Of a stretch of DNA of 64,000 bases, positions 40,955 through 48,894 are shown piece by piece. Position 1 is the first letter of the stretch. Each line of letters opens with the position of its first letter. A program made the translations under genes and the position numbers. The notes below the pieces were generated by a model, which saw nothing but the letters and a program-made list of their open reading frames with translations, did not search any database and was not told the origin of the DNA. Origin of the DNA: Streptomyces sp. B21-083 (GTDB lineage: Bacteria > Actinomycetota > Actinomycetes > Streptomycetales > Streptomycetaceae); contig NZ_JARUND010000002.1 in the NCBI RefSeq assembly GCF_036898825.1, positions 3,224,001 through 3,288,000 of the forward strand, read 5' to 3'.

Positions 40955-43222
40955 GTGCCTCAGTTCACTCGCACCAACCCATCGACGGACGCCACCCCCG
41001 AGGGATCTTCCGAGACGCCGGCAGAGGTGTCGGCAGCGTTGCCTCCGACCGGGACACCGTCTCCGGAGGCTGCTGACACCGACACCGAGAGTCAGGCCGT
41101 CTCGGTTGCTGAAGCAACGGCCGCAGCCGACACGGCGGACTCGGACGTGAAGCCGTCGGCGGACGCCGAACCGACAGCGAAGGCCGAGGCTGAACCGGCG
41201 GCGGAAGCCGAGGGTGAACCGGTGGCGGAAGCCGAGGCTGAACCGGCGACGGAGGCGGCGGCCGAACCGGCGGTCGGGGAACCGGCCGCAGAAGCGACCG
41301 GTAACCCGGCGGCCGAGACAGAGCCCGAACCGGCGACCGAAGCCTCGACCGCGTCGGCATCCGCATCCGCATCCGCCGCAAGGCTCACCGAGCCCACCGA
41401 CGAGCCGACCCCGGCCACGGCCACCGAAGCACCCGTCAAGCCCGCCGAGGCAACCAAGGCACCCAACAGCAAGCCCGCCACGGCCGCCGAGGCCACCGAG
41501 GCCGCCGAGGCCGCCGAGGCCGCCGAGGCCGCCGAGGCCGCCGAGGCCGCCGAGGCCCAGGATGCGGCTCCCAAGGCCGGCTGGCGTGCCCGGCGTCCCG
41601 TCGCCGCTCGTAACCTCAGCTGGGCGGTGACCGCTCTCTCCGTGCTCCTCGTGCTCGTCTCGCTGCAGATGCCGAACACCTTCGGCAACCTGCGGATCTC
41701 GGAGTTCCTCCGGCTCCCGGCGGAGGCGATCGTCGCGGCCGTCGTGCTGCTCGCGATGCCGCGCCGGCCGCGTGTGATCACGGCAGCGGCCGTCGGCGCC
41801 TTCCTCGGTGTGGTCACCGTGGTGAACCTGCTGGACATGGGGTTCGTCGAGTTCCTCGGCCGGCACTTCAACGTGCTGCTCGACTGGGCGCTGCTGAGCG
41901 ACGCGCAGTCGTACCTCACCGACTCCTTCGGCACCGCCGGTTCGCTCGCCGCCACCCTCGCGGTGATCGTGCTCGTGCTGTTCCTGCTCGTCGGGACGGC
42001 CTTCGCGACCGTGCGGCTCAGCAACGTGCTCGCCCGCCACAACACCGTCGCCACCAAGGCGACGCTCATCGCCGGCACCGTCTGGATCACCTGTATGTCC
42101 CTCGGCCTGACGGTCGGCGGGGTACCGATCGCGTCGGACCACACCGCCGGAGTCGTCAAGGTGCACGCGCGGCGGGTGAGCGACACGCTGCACGACGAGG
42201 CGGCGTTCAAGGAGCTGGCGAAGAACGACCCGTTCGCGAAGACGCCCGGTGACCAGCTGGTGCCTGACCTGCGCGGCAAAGATGTCATCTTCACGTTCAT
42301 CGAGAGCTACGGCCGCAGCGCGATCGAGGACCCGATCATGTCGCCCGGCGTGGACAAGACGCTCGCCGACCAGACCCAGGCCCTGACGAACGCCGGGTTC
42401 GCCGCGAAGAGCGGCTGGCTGACCTCGGCGACGTACGGCGGCAACAGCTGGCTCGGCCACTCCACGTTCCTGTCGGGCCTGTGGATCAACAACCAGCAGC
42501 GCTACCGCACCCTCGTCAACAGCGACCGCCTCACCCTGCCCGAGGTGTTCCGGCGCACCAGCGACTGGCGGACGGTCGGGGTGATGCCCGGGGTGCAGAA
42601 GGGCTGGCCCGAGGCGAAGTTCTACGGCCTGGAGAAGAACTACGCGTCCAAGGATCTCGGCTACAAGGGACCGAAGTTCAGCTGGTCGACCATGCCGGAC
42701 CAGTACACGCTGGAGGCCTACCAGCGCCTGGAGCACGGCAGGAAGCAGGCCAAGCCGCTGATGTCGGAGATCATCCTGACGTCGAGCCACCAGCCCTGGG
42801 CGCCGCTTCCGAAGACGGTCCCGCAGGACCAGCTCGGCGACGGCACGGTCTTCAACGCCATCCAGAAGGCGGGCAAGGACCCCAAGGACGTCCTCTACAA
42901 CGGCCCCGAGGCCAAGGCGGAGTACGGCAAGTCGATCCAGTACTCGGTCACCAGCCTCATCGACTGGCTGACCCGGTACGGCACCGACGACACCGTCCTC
43001 GTCTTCCTCGGCGACCACCAGCCCATGTCCCGGGTGAGCGGCACCAACGCCAGCCGTGACGTGCCGGTGTCGGTCGTGGCCAAGGACCCGAAGATCCTCG
43101 ACAAGATCGCCGACTGGAACTGGACGGACGGCCTGCGCCCCGCACACGACGCCCCGGTCTGGAAGATGAGCGCCTTCCGCGACAAGTTCCTCACGGCGTA
43201 CGGCTCGACACCGCACCCGTAA
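40955..43222 (+). CDS. LTA synthase-like membrane sulfatase/phosphotransferase
   Basis: The GTG at 40955 follows GAAGGAC by eight bases, giving 755 residues. Residues 1-210 are a low-complexity Ala/Glu/Thr/Pro cytoplasmic region with a perfect 9-bp repeat. Then come about five membrane helices and the extracellular sulfatase/alkaline phosphatase-fold domain: KDVIFTFIESYGRS near the metal site, WLTSATYGGNSWLGHSTFLSG with the likely nucleophile region, EIILTSSHQPW and VLVFLGDHQPMSRV. The layout resembles phosphoglycerol transferases that build or modify lipoteichoic-type or other anionic wall polymers. The acceptor is unknown. Confidence 0.87.
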   Translation: MPQFTRTNPSTDATPEGSSETPAEVSAALPPTGTPSPEAADTDTESQAVSVAEATAAADTADSDVKPSADAEPTAKAEAEPAAEAEGEPVAEAEAEPATEAAAEPAVGEPAAEATGNPAAETEPEPATEASTASASASASAARLTEPTDEPTPATATEAPVKPAEATKAPNSKPATAAEATEAAEAAEAAEAAEAAEAAEAQDAAPKAGWRARRPVAARNLSWAVTALSVLLVLVSLQMPNTFGNLRISEFLRLPAEAIVAAVVLLAMPRRPRVITAAAVGAFLGVVTVVNLLDMGFVEFLGRHFNVLLDWALLSDAQSYLTDSFGTAGSLAATLAVIVLVLFLLVGTAFATVRLSNVLARHNTVATKATLIAGTVWITCMSLGLTVGGVPIASDHTAGVVKVHARRVSDTLHDEAAFKELAKNDPFAKTPGDQLVPDLRGKDVIFTFIESYGRSAIEDPIMSPGVDKTLADQTQALTNAGFAAKSGWLTSATYGGNSWLGHSTFLSGLWINNQQRYRTLVNSDRLTLPEVFRRTSDWRTVGVMPGVQKGWPEAKFYGLEKNYASKDLGYKGPKFSWSTMPDQYTLEAYQRLEHGRKQAKPLMSEIILTSSHQPWAPLPKTVPQDQLGDGTVFNAIQKAGKDPKDVLYNGPEAKAEYGKSIQYSVTSLIDWLTRYGTDDTVLVFLGDHQPMSRVSGTNASRDVPVSVVAKDPKILDKIADWNWTDGLRPAHDAPVWKMSAFRDKFLTAYGSTPHP
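41483..41558 (+). repeat. In-frame 9-bp tandem repeat inside the sulfatase gene
   Basis: GCCGCCGAG is repeated about eight times (one unit with ACC), coding for Ala-Ala-Glu units. A degenerate Glu-Pro-Ala repeat precedes it from about 41160. Such tracts change length easily, so the cytoplasmic tail may vary between strains. Confidence 0.85.
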
Positions 43223-43232
43223 GCGCCGCGAA

Positions 43233-43262
43233 GGGGCGCGGGGAACTGCGCGACCAGCCACG
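43233..43262. repeat. Common streptomycete intergenic hairpin repeat
   Basis: GGGGCGCGGGGAACTGCGCG followed by ACCAGCCACG. The same element occurs in the other orientation at 48711, 48793 and 59611-59738. It is a well-known recurring motif of Streptomyces genomes near gene ends; here it lies between the convergent sulfatase and dusB genes. Confidence 0.75.
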
Positions 43263-43298
43263 ACGGCCCCGCAGCCGACGACGCCACCGAGGGGAACC

Positions 43299-44477
43299 TC
43301 ACCCCCCGGACGTGTCCACCTCCGCATCCTCACTCACGCCCGCGCAGTCGTACGGGTCCTTCAGCCACCCCTCCGGCAGCACCACCCGGTTGTTGCCGGA
43401 CGTACGGCCACGGGGCCCGTCGGCGCCCAGGGGCCAGGGCTGGTCGAGGTCCAACTCGTCGAGGCCGGAGCGGAGTTGCTCCAGGGACGAGGTGATGGCA
43501 AGTTGCTTGCGCATCTCGGAGCCGACCGCGAAGCCCTTCAGGTACCAGGCGACATGCTTACGGAAGTCGATGACCCCGCGCGCCTCGTCCCCGATCCACT
43601 CACCGAGCAGCGTGGCGTGCCGGACCATGATGTCGGCGACCTCACGGAGGGACGGGCGGGCGATGGCGTCCGTACGCCCCTCGAAGGCGGCCACGAGGTC
43701 CGCGAACAGCCACGGTCGGCCGAGGCAGCCGCGTCCGACCACCACTCCGTCGCAGCCGGTCTCCCGGACCATCCGCAGCGCGTCCTCGGCCGACCAGATG
43801 TCGCCGTTACCGAGGACGGGGATCTCGGGGACGTGCTCCTTGAGACGGGCGATCGCGTCCCAGTCCGCCGTGCCGCCGTAGTGCTGGGCGGCGGTGCGGC
43901 CGTGCAGCGCGATGGCCGTCACGCCCTCCTCCACCGCGATGCGGCCGGCGTCGAGGTAGGTGATGTGGTCGTCGTCGATGCCCTTGCGCATCTTCATCGT
44001 GACGGGCAGGTCCCCGGCGCCGGACACCGCCTCGCGCAGGATCCCGCGCAGCAGGTTCCGCTTGTACGGGAGGGCCGAGCCGCCGCCCTTCCTCGTCACC
44101 TTCGGGACGGGGCACCCGAAGTTGAGGTCGATGTGGTCGGCGAGGCCCTCCTCCGCGATCATGCGGACGGCCTTGCCGACGGTCGCGGGGTCGACGCCGT
44201 ACAGCTGGATCGAGCGCGGCTTCTCCGTCGCGTCGAAGCGGATCAGCTGCATGGTCTTCTCGTTGCGTTCGACCAGCGCCCGGGTCGTGATCATCTCGCT
44301 GACGAACAGGCCTTTACCTCCGCTGAACTCCCTGCACAGGGTGCGGAAGGGCGCGTTCGTGATCCCGGCCATGGGGGCGAGGACGACGGGCGGTCGCACA
44401 GCGTGCGGGCCGATCCGGAGGAGGCTTGCGGGGGCCGTGACGGGCGGGATGACGGGCGCGGTGACGGGCGTGGACAT
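43299..44477 (-). CDS. dusB: tRNA-dihydrouridine synthase (DusB type)
   Basis: I use the ATG at 44477 (MSTPVTAPVIPPVTAPASLL), giving 392 residues; a GTG or ATG upstream is possible. The flavoenzyme signature is clear: LAPMAGITNAPFRTLCREFS for FMN binding, HIDLNFGCPVPKVTRKGGGS with the catalytic Cys, MKMRKG, ALHGRTAAQHYGG and VVVGRGCLGRPWLF. The enzyme reduces uridines in the D-loop of tRNA using FMN and NADPH. It is divergent from the MFS gene at 44543 with only about 65 bp between starts, so their promoters must overlap. Confidence 0.94.
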   Translation of the reverse strand: MSTPVTAPVIPPVTAPASLLRIGPHAVRPPVVLAPMAGITNAPFRTLCREFSGGKGLFVSEMITTRALVERNEKTMQLIRFDATEKPRSIQLYGVDPATVGKAVRMIAEEGLADHIDLNFGCPVPKVTRKGGGSALPYKRNLLRGILREAVSGAGDLPVTMKMRKGIDDDHITYLDAGRIAVEEGVTAIALHGRTAAQHYGGTADWDAIARLKEHVPEIPVLGNGDIWSAEDALRMVRETGCDGVVVGRGCLGRPWLFADLVAAFEGRTDAIARPSLREVADIMVRHATLLGEWIGDEARGVIDFRKHVAWYLKGFAVGSEMRKQLAITSSLEQLRSGLDELDLDQPWPLGADGPRGRTSGNNRVVLPEGWLKDPYDCAGVSEDAEVDTSGG

Positions 44478-44542
44478 CCCGCCATTCTCGCGCACCGAAC
44501 GGAGTACAGCCAAAGTCGTTAGTTAGGCGTACTATGGACCGC

Positions 44543-46063
44543 ATGTCCGAGCTGAGTCCCCGCCGCCGCATGCTCGTGCTCGCGATCTGCTGCATGAGCC
44601 TGCTGATCGTGAGCCTCGACGTCACCGTGCTCAATGTCGCGCTGCCCTCCATGGAGAAGGACCTGGGCGCGAGCGTGGCCGGTATGCAATGGGCGCTCGA
44701 CGCGTACACGCTCGTGCTGGCCTCGCTGCTCATGCTGGCGGGCTCGACCGCCGACCGGATCGGCCGCCGCCGGGTCTTCCTGACGGGGCTGGTGCTGTTC
44801 ACGCTCGGCTCGGTGCTCTGTTCGCTCGCTCCGAACCTCGACTCGCTCATCGTGTTCCGCATGATCCAGGCGGTCGGCGGTTCGATGCTCAACCCGGTCG
44901 CCATGTCGATCATCACCAACACCTTCACCGACCCGCGCGAGCGGGCCCGGGCGATCGGCGTGTGGGGCGCGGTGGTCGGCATATCCATGGCCGCCGGTCC
45001 GATCATCGGCGGCCTGCTCGTGGACTCCGTCGGCTGGCGCTCGATCTTCTGGATCAACCTGCCGGTGGGCCTCGCCGCGCTCCTGCTCACCCTGCGGTAC
45101 GTCCCGGAGTCCCGGGCGCCGAAGGCCCGCCGTCCCGACCCGGTCGGCCAGGTCCTGGTCATCGCGCTGCTCGGGTCCCTGACGTACGCGATCATCGAGG
45201 CGCCCAGCTCACCGGTCTCGCACACGCTCGCCTTCGGGACGGTCGCCCTGGCCGCGCTGCTCGGGCTGCTGTACTACGAGCCCCGGCGCGCCGAACCCCT
45301 CATCGACCTGCGGTTCTTCCGGTCGGTGCCGTTCAGCGGGGCGACCGTGGTCGCGGTCAGCGCGTTCGCGGCGCTGAGCGGGTTCCTGTTCCTGTCGACG
45401 CTGTACCTGCAGAACGTGCGCGGGCTGTCGGCGCTGCACGCGGGTCTGTGGATGCTGCCGATGGCGGTGATGTGCTTCGTCTGCGCGCCGATCTCGGGGC
45501 GCCTGGTCGGCAGCCGGGGCCCGCGCGTCCCGCTCCTCACGGCCGGGGTCGCCATCACCGCGAGTGGGGTCCTCTTCGCCGGGTTCGATGCGGAGTCGTC
45601 GAACGTGACGCTGGTCATGGGGTACTTCCTGTTCGGCCTCGGCTTCGGTTTCGTCAACGCGCCCATCACCAACACGGCCGTCTCGGGCATGCCCCGAGCC
45701 CAGGCCGGGGTGGCCGCAGCGGTCGCCTCCACCAGCCGCCAGACCGGCGGCACGCTGGGGGTCGCGGTGATCGGCGCGGTGCTGGCGTCGGGCATCGGGT
45801 CGGGCCCGTACAGGGAGGTGTTCGTCGCCGCGTCGCGGCCCGGCTGGTGGATCATCGCGGGCTGCGGGCTGGCCGTACTGATCCTGGGTGCCGTCACGAC
45901 CGGCGGCTGGGCCCGGAAGACGGCGGAGCGGGCCGCCGGGCGCCTGGAGGACGGAGCGGACGGGGACGGCGGGAGTGTGGGTGGTTCGCGCGCCGATGGT
46001 GGCGCCGACGGGGGCGGGGAGACGGGCGTGCGAGGTGTGGCGGGGGCGCGTACGGCGAAGTGA
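44543..46063 (+). CDS. MFS transporter, DHA2 (14-helix) drug efflux type
   Basis: The protein starts at the ATG at 44543 (506 residues) or at 44534 (509). It has 14 hydrophobic segments and the DHA2 signatures: motif D1-like LDVTVLNVALPSM, motif A GSTADRIGRRRVFL and motif C GISMAAGPIIGGLLVDSVGW. Such pumps export drugs or metabolites using the proton gradient. The C-terminal 45 residues are a Gly/Asp-rich tail. A TACTAT at 44530-44535 placed seven bases before 44543 would give a leaderless message, and TTAGTTAGGCG just before it might be an operator for an unlinked regulator. Confidence 0.9.
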   Translation: MSELSPRRRMLVLAICCMSLLIVSLDVTVLNVALPSMEKDLGASVAGMQWALDAYTLVLASLLMLAGSTADRIGRRRVFLTGLVLFTLGSVLCSLAPNLDSLIVFRMIQAVGGSMLNPVAMSIITNTFTDPRERARAIGVWGAVVGISMAAGPIIGGLLVDSVGWRSIFWINLPVGLAALLLTLRYVPESRAPKARRPDPVGQVLVIALLGSLTYAIIEAPSSPVSHTLAFGTVALAALLGLLYYEPRRAEPLIDLRFFRSVPFSGATVVAVSAFAALSGFLFLSTLYLQNVRGLSALHAGLWMLPMAVMCFVCAPISGRLVGSRGPRVPLLTAGVAITASGVLFAGFDAESSNVTLVMGYFLFGLGFGFVNAPITNTAVSGMPRAQAGVAAAVASTSRQTGGTLGVAVIGAVLASGIGSGPYREVFVAASRPGWWIIAGCGLAVLILGAVTTGGWARKTAERAAGRLEDGADGDGGSVGGSRADGGADGGGETGVRGVAGARTAK

Positions 46064-46126
46064 GCCGGTGGTGTGGGTAGCCGGGTCGCGGCCGACTGTC
46101 GGATTCCCCGTGCTGGGGGCGAGTTT

Positions 46127-46144
46127 CCGACCGAATCCGGTCGG
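46127..46144. terminator. Small hairpin between convergent MFS and regulator genes
   Basis: CCGACC and GGTCGG form a 6-bp stem with a 6-nt loop between the ends of the two convergent genes. It is weak by itself, and the rest of this 110-bp gap holds nothing else recognisable. Confidence 0.4.
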
Positions 46145-46173
46145 CTACCGCCCCTTCCCGACCGGCACCCCGG

Positions 46174-47094
46174 CTACTCCCTCCTGGCCTCCCCCCAATC
46201 CCCGCTCAAGGCCATCGCGTACAGCTTCTCCAGGCGCTCGCGTGTCTCCTCGTCCGTCGGGACGAGTGTCACCAGGCGGGTGCCCAGTTCCGGGGCGAGC
46301 CAGAGGTCGGTGTGGTCGACGGTGAGCAGACCGACGTACGGATTGCGGAACTGCTTAGTCTTGCCTCGGGCGGCGACCACCTCGTACCGCTCCCAGATCG
46401 CACAGAACTCCGGGGACCGGGTGCGCAGCCGCTTGAGCATCAACTTCCAGGCGGGATCGCCGAGATGGGCGGCCTGCTGGACCCGGAGCTTGGCCGCCAT
46501 GACCCGCATCGTCTCTTCGAGCAGGACGACCGACGAGCGCCACTCCTCGTTCGTGTAGACGAGGAGCATGAGGTTGCGGTCCTCGGGCGGTACGGCGTCC
46601 AGGTCGCCCATGAGACGGCTGTACGTGCGGTTGTACGCCTGGATGTCGTACCGGCTGTTCTGGATGCAGGCCGGGATGGGGTCGAGGGCGCGCAGCAGTT
46701 CGCGGATGGCGGGGGTGATCGTCGGGCAGCTCGCGGCGGGGGTGGGGTCGACGGCTCCGGCCAGCTGGAAGAGGTGGGCGCGTTCGCTCGGGTCGAGCAG
46801 GAGGGTGCGGGCGAGGGCGTCGAGCACCTGTTCGGAGACCTGGATGGCGCGGGCCTGTTCGAGCCAGGTGTACCAGGTGACGCCCACGGCGGAGAGCTGG
46901 GCGACCTCCTCCCGGCGCAGCCCCGGCGTTCGGCGCCGTCGGCCTCGCGGCAGCCCGACCTGCTCGGGGGTGATGCGCTCGCGGCGGCTGCGGAGGAAGA
47001 CGGCGAGCTCGTGGCGCCGGCTTTCCGATCCGCGCCCGCCGGGCCGCTGCGGCTCCCGTTGCTGAGCGGTGGTTTCCTGGGCGATGGTGGTCAC
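46174..47094 (-). CDS. Helix-turn-helix regulator with MmyB-like ligand domain
   Basis: The 306-residue protein starts at the GTG at 47094. It has the XRE-type helix-turn-helix typical of this family (RRTPGLRREEVAQLSAVGVTWYTWLEQAR) followed by the MmyB-like C-terminal domain (IQNSRYDIQAYNRTYSRLMG; WRSSVVLLEETMRVMAAKLR; GLLTVDHTDLWLAPELGTRL). Members are common in actinobacteria, bind hydrophobic ligands such as fatty acids in the C-terminal domain and often control a divergent transporter or reductase. Here the divergent gene is an MFS pump and an inverted repeat lies between them. Confidence 0.92.
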   Translation of the reverse strand: MTTIAQETTAQQREPQRPGGRGSESRRHELAVFLRSRRERITPEQVGLPRGRRRRTPGLRREEVAQLSAVGVTWYTWLEQARAIQVSEQVLDALARTLLLDPSERAHLFQLAGAVDPTPAASCPTITPAIRELLRALDPIPACIQNSRYDIQAYNRTYSRLMGDLDAVPPEDRNLMLLVYTNEEWRSSVVLLEETMRVMAAKLRVQQAAHLGDPAWKLMLKRLRTRSPEFCAIWERYEVVAARGKTKQFRNPYVGLLTVDHTDLWLAPELGTRLVTLVPTDEETRERLEKLYAMALSGDWGEARRE

Positions 47095-47151
47095 AGTCCC
47101 ACTCTCTCTCCGCTTTCCCTCAGTCCCGACCCTGTTTCCGGGTACTCCTAC

Positions 47152-47175
47152 TACCAGGATAAAGACACTCTGGTA
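47152..47175. promoter_or_regulatory. Perfect inverted repeat in front of the MFS pump gene (likely operator)
   Basis: TACCAG and CTGGTA form perfect arms around a 12-bp AT-rich spacer (GATAAAGACACT). The spacer contains a possible -10 region for the pump gene, whose GTG lies 32 bp downstream. Repressor binding here would block the pump promoter. The position beside the MmyB-type regulator gene makes it the probable operator. Confidence 0.6.
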
Positions 47176-47206
47176 CCCCCCTCAGAGACGGCGCAGGCTG
47201 GTCGAC

Positions 47207-48640
47207 GTGACCAACACAAGCACCCCACCCACCGCCACCGTCCGCTCTCCCGCCGGCCCACCCGTACTCGGCGGGCTCGGACTGTTCACCGTGCTGCTCG
47301 GGGCGGCGCTCCCGCTCATCGACTTCTTCATCGTCAACGTCGCCCTGCCCACCATCGGCCGGGATCTCTCGGCGAGCGAGGCCGTCCTCGAACTGGTCGT
47401 CGCCGGGTACGGGGTCTCGTACGCCGTCCTGCTCGTCCTCGGCGGGCGGCTCGGCGACCTCTTCGGCCGGCGTCGGCTCTTCCTGGGCGGTATGGCGGCC
47501 TTCGCCGTCACCTCGTTGGCCTGCGGTCTGGCGCCGACCGCGTGGACCCTGGTGGCGGCCCGCATCGCCCAGGGCGCGGCGTCGGCGGCGATGCTGCCGC
47601 AGGTGCTCGCGACGATCCAGTCGGCGACGGCGGGCCCGCGCCGCGCGAGGGCGATGGGCCTGTACGGCGCGACGGCGGGCCTGTCGATGATCGCGGGCCA
47701 GATCCTCGGCGGCGTACTGGTGGCCGCCGACATCGCGGGCACGGGCTGGCGCTCGGTGTTCCTGGTGAACGTGCCGGTGGTGGTGCTCGGCCTGATCCTG
47801 GCCGCCCGGACGGTCCCGGAGACCCGCTCGCAGCACCCGGAGCCGGTGGATGTCCCCGGCACGCTCCTCCTGGGCGTCGCCCTGATCACGCTGCTGGCCC
47901 CGCTCACCGAGGGGCGGGCGGCGGGCTGGCCGCTGTGGACGTGGCTGTCGCTGGCCGCGTTCCCGTTCGCGGCGGCGGCGTTCTGGGCGATCGAGCGCGG
48001 CGCGGACCGCAAGGGGCGCACTCCGCTCGTACCGCCGACTCTCTTCGCGCTGACGTCGCTGCGGCGGGGGCTGGTGATGATCGTGCCGTTCTCGATCGGC
48101 TTCAGCGGGTTCATGTTCGTGATCGCGGTGGCCCTGCAGCGGGGTGCGGGCCTCGGGCCCGTGCAGGCGGGGATGGCGCTGGCCCCGATGGCCGTGGCGT
48201 TCTTCGCCGTCTCGCTCGCCGGGCCGCGTCTGGTCGCTCGGTACGGCACGCGGGTCGTGACCGTGGGCGGCCTGATCCAGGGGGTGGGGGTGACGCTCAT
48301 CGCCGTCGTGGTGTGGCGTTCCTGGCCGGACCTCGGTCTGGTGCAGTTGCTGCCGGGAGCGGCGGTCGCGGGGGCGGGGCAGGCGCTGCAGCTCCCCGTG
48401 CTCTTCCGGATCATCCTCTCGGAGATCGAGCCGGGACGGGCGGGGGTCGGTGGGGGTGTCATGGTCACCACGCAGCAGTCCGCGCTGGCGCTGGGGGTGG
48501 CGACGCTGGGCACGCTGTTTCTTTCGCTGACGCCGGGGATGGGGATGCGGGGTGCGCTGGTGACGACGTTGGTGGTGCAGGTGGGGGGTATCGCGTTGAC
48601 GACGTTGCTCAGTCTGCGGTTGCCGCGGAGGGTTGGGTAG
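47207..48640 (+). CDS. MFS transporter, DHA2 (14-helix) drug efflux type
   Basis: The GTG at 47207 (VTNTSTPPTATV) gives 477 residues; a longer frame from 47069 runs through the operator and is unlikely. The protein has about 14 membrane segments with LIDFFIVNVALPTIGRDLSA, motif A GGRLGDLFGRRRLFLGG and motif C GLSMIAGQILGGVLVAADI. It is a proton-driven exporter of unknown substrate. Its divergent neighbour is the MmyB-type regulator, and they most likely form a sensor-pump pair. Confidence 0.92.
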   Translation: MTNTSTPPTATVRSPAGPPVLGGLGLFTVLLGAALPLIDFFIVNVALPTIGRDLSASEAVLELVVAGYGVSYAVLLVLGGRLGDLFGRRRLFLGGMAAFAVTSLACGLAPTAWTLVAARIAQGAASAAMLPQVLATIQSATAGPRRARAMGLYGATAGLSMIAGQILGGVLVAADIAGTGWRSVFLVNVPVVVLGLILAARTVPETRSQHPEPVDVPGTLLLGVALITLLAPLTEGRAAGWPLWTWLSLAAFPFAAAAFWAIERGADRKGRTPLVPPTLFALTSLRRGLVMIVPFSIGFSGFMFVIAVALQRGAGLGPVQAGMALAPMAVAFFAVSLAGPRLVARYGTRVVTVGGLIQGVGVTLIAVVVWRSWPDLGLVQLLPGAAVAGAGQALQLPVLFRIILSEIEPGRAGVGGGVMVTTQQSALALGVATLGTLFLSLTPGMGMRGALVTTLVVQVGGIALTTLLSLRLPRRVG

Positions 48641-48710
48641 GCGTCTGGCCTCCGGCCCGGTGTATCAAGAGCTCGAGGGGGGACGGTTCGCTTGTGGGTG
48701 CGGGTGCGCT

Positions 48711-48740
48711 GTGGCTTGTCGCGCAGTTCCCCGCGCCCCT
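48711..48740. repeat. Streptomycete intergenic hairpin repeat, copy 2
   Basis: GTGGCTTGTCGCGCAGTTCC followed by CCGCGCCCCT, the complement of the 43233 element, lying after the MFS gene. Confidence 0.75.
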
Positions 48741-48792
48741 GAAGGCGCCCCAGAGGTCGGGGCTGACAGTTCGCTTGCGAGTGCGCGTCCGT

Positions 48793-48823
48793 CGTGGCTT
48801 GTCGCGCAGTTCCCCGCGCCCCT
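48793..48823. repeat. Streptomycete intergenic hairpin repeat, copy 3
   Basis: A second copy 82 bp after the first, running into the long hairpin at 48822. Between the two copies the phrase GACAGTTCGCTTG resembles GGACGGTTCGCTTG upstream of copy 2, so the two units look like an old tandem duplication. Confidence 0.7.
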
Positions 48824-48859
48824 GGGCGGGAGCGCCCCTTCGGGGCTGCTCCCGCCCAG
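48822..48859. terminator. Strong bidirectional terminator with nested hairpin
   Basis: A 12-bp stem (48822-48833 with 48848-48859) carries an inner hairpin GCCCC-TTC-GGGGC. It lies between the convergent MFS and ABC permease genes and ends 35 bp before the permease stop. Confidence 0.8.
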
Positions 48860-48894
48860 CCCAGGGCCCCGCCCCCGCCCGGGGGTCCCGGCCC

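Noticed and set aside
41483-41558. Tandem repeat considered as a CRISPR-like array
   Set aside because: The units are 9 bp, contiguous and in frame with the sulfatase gene; there are no spacers.
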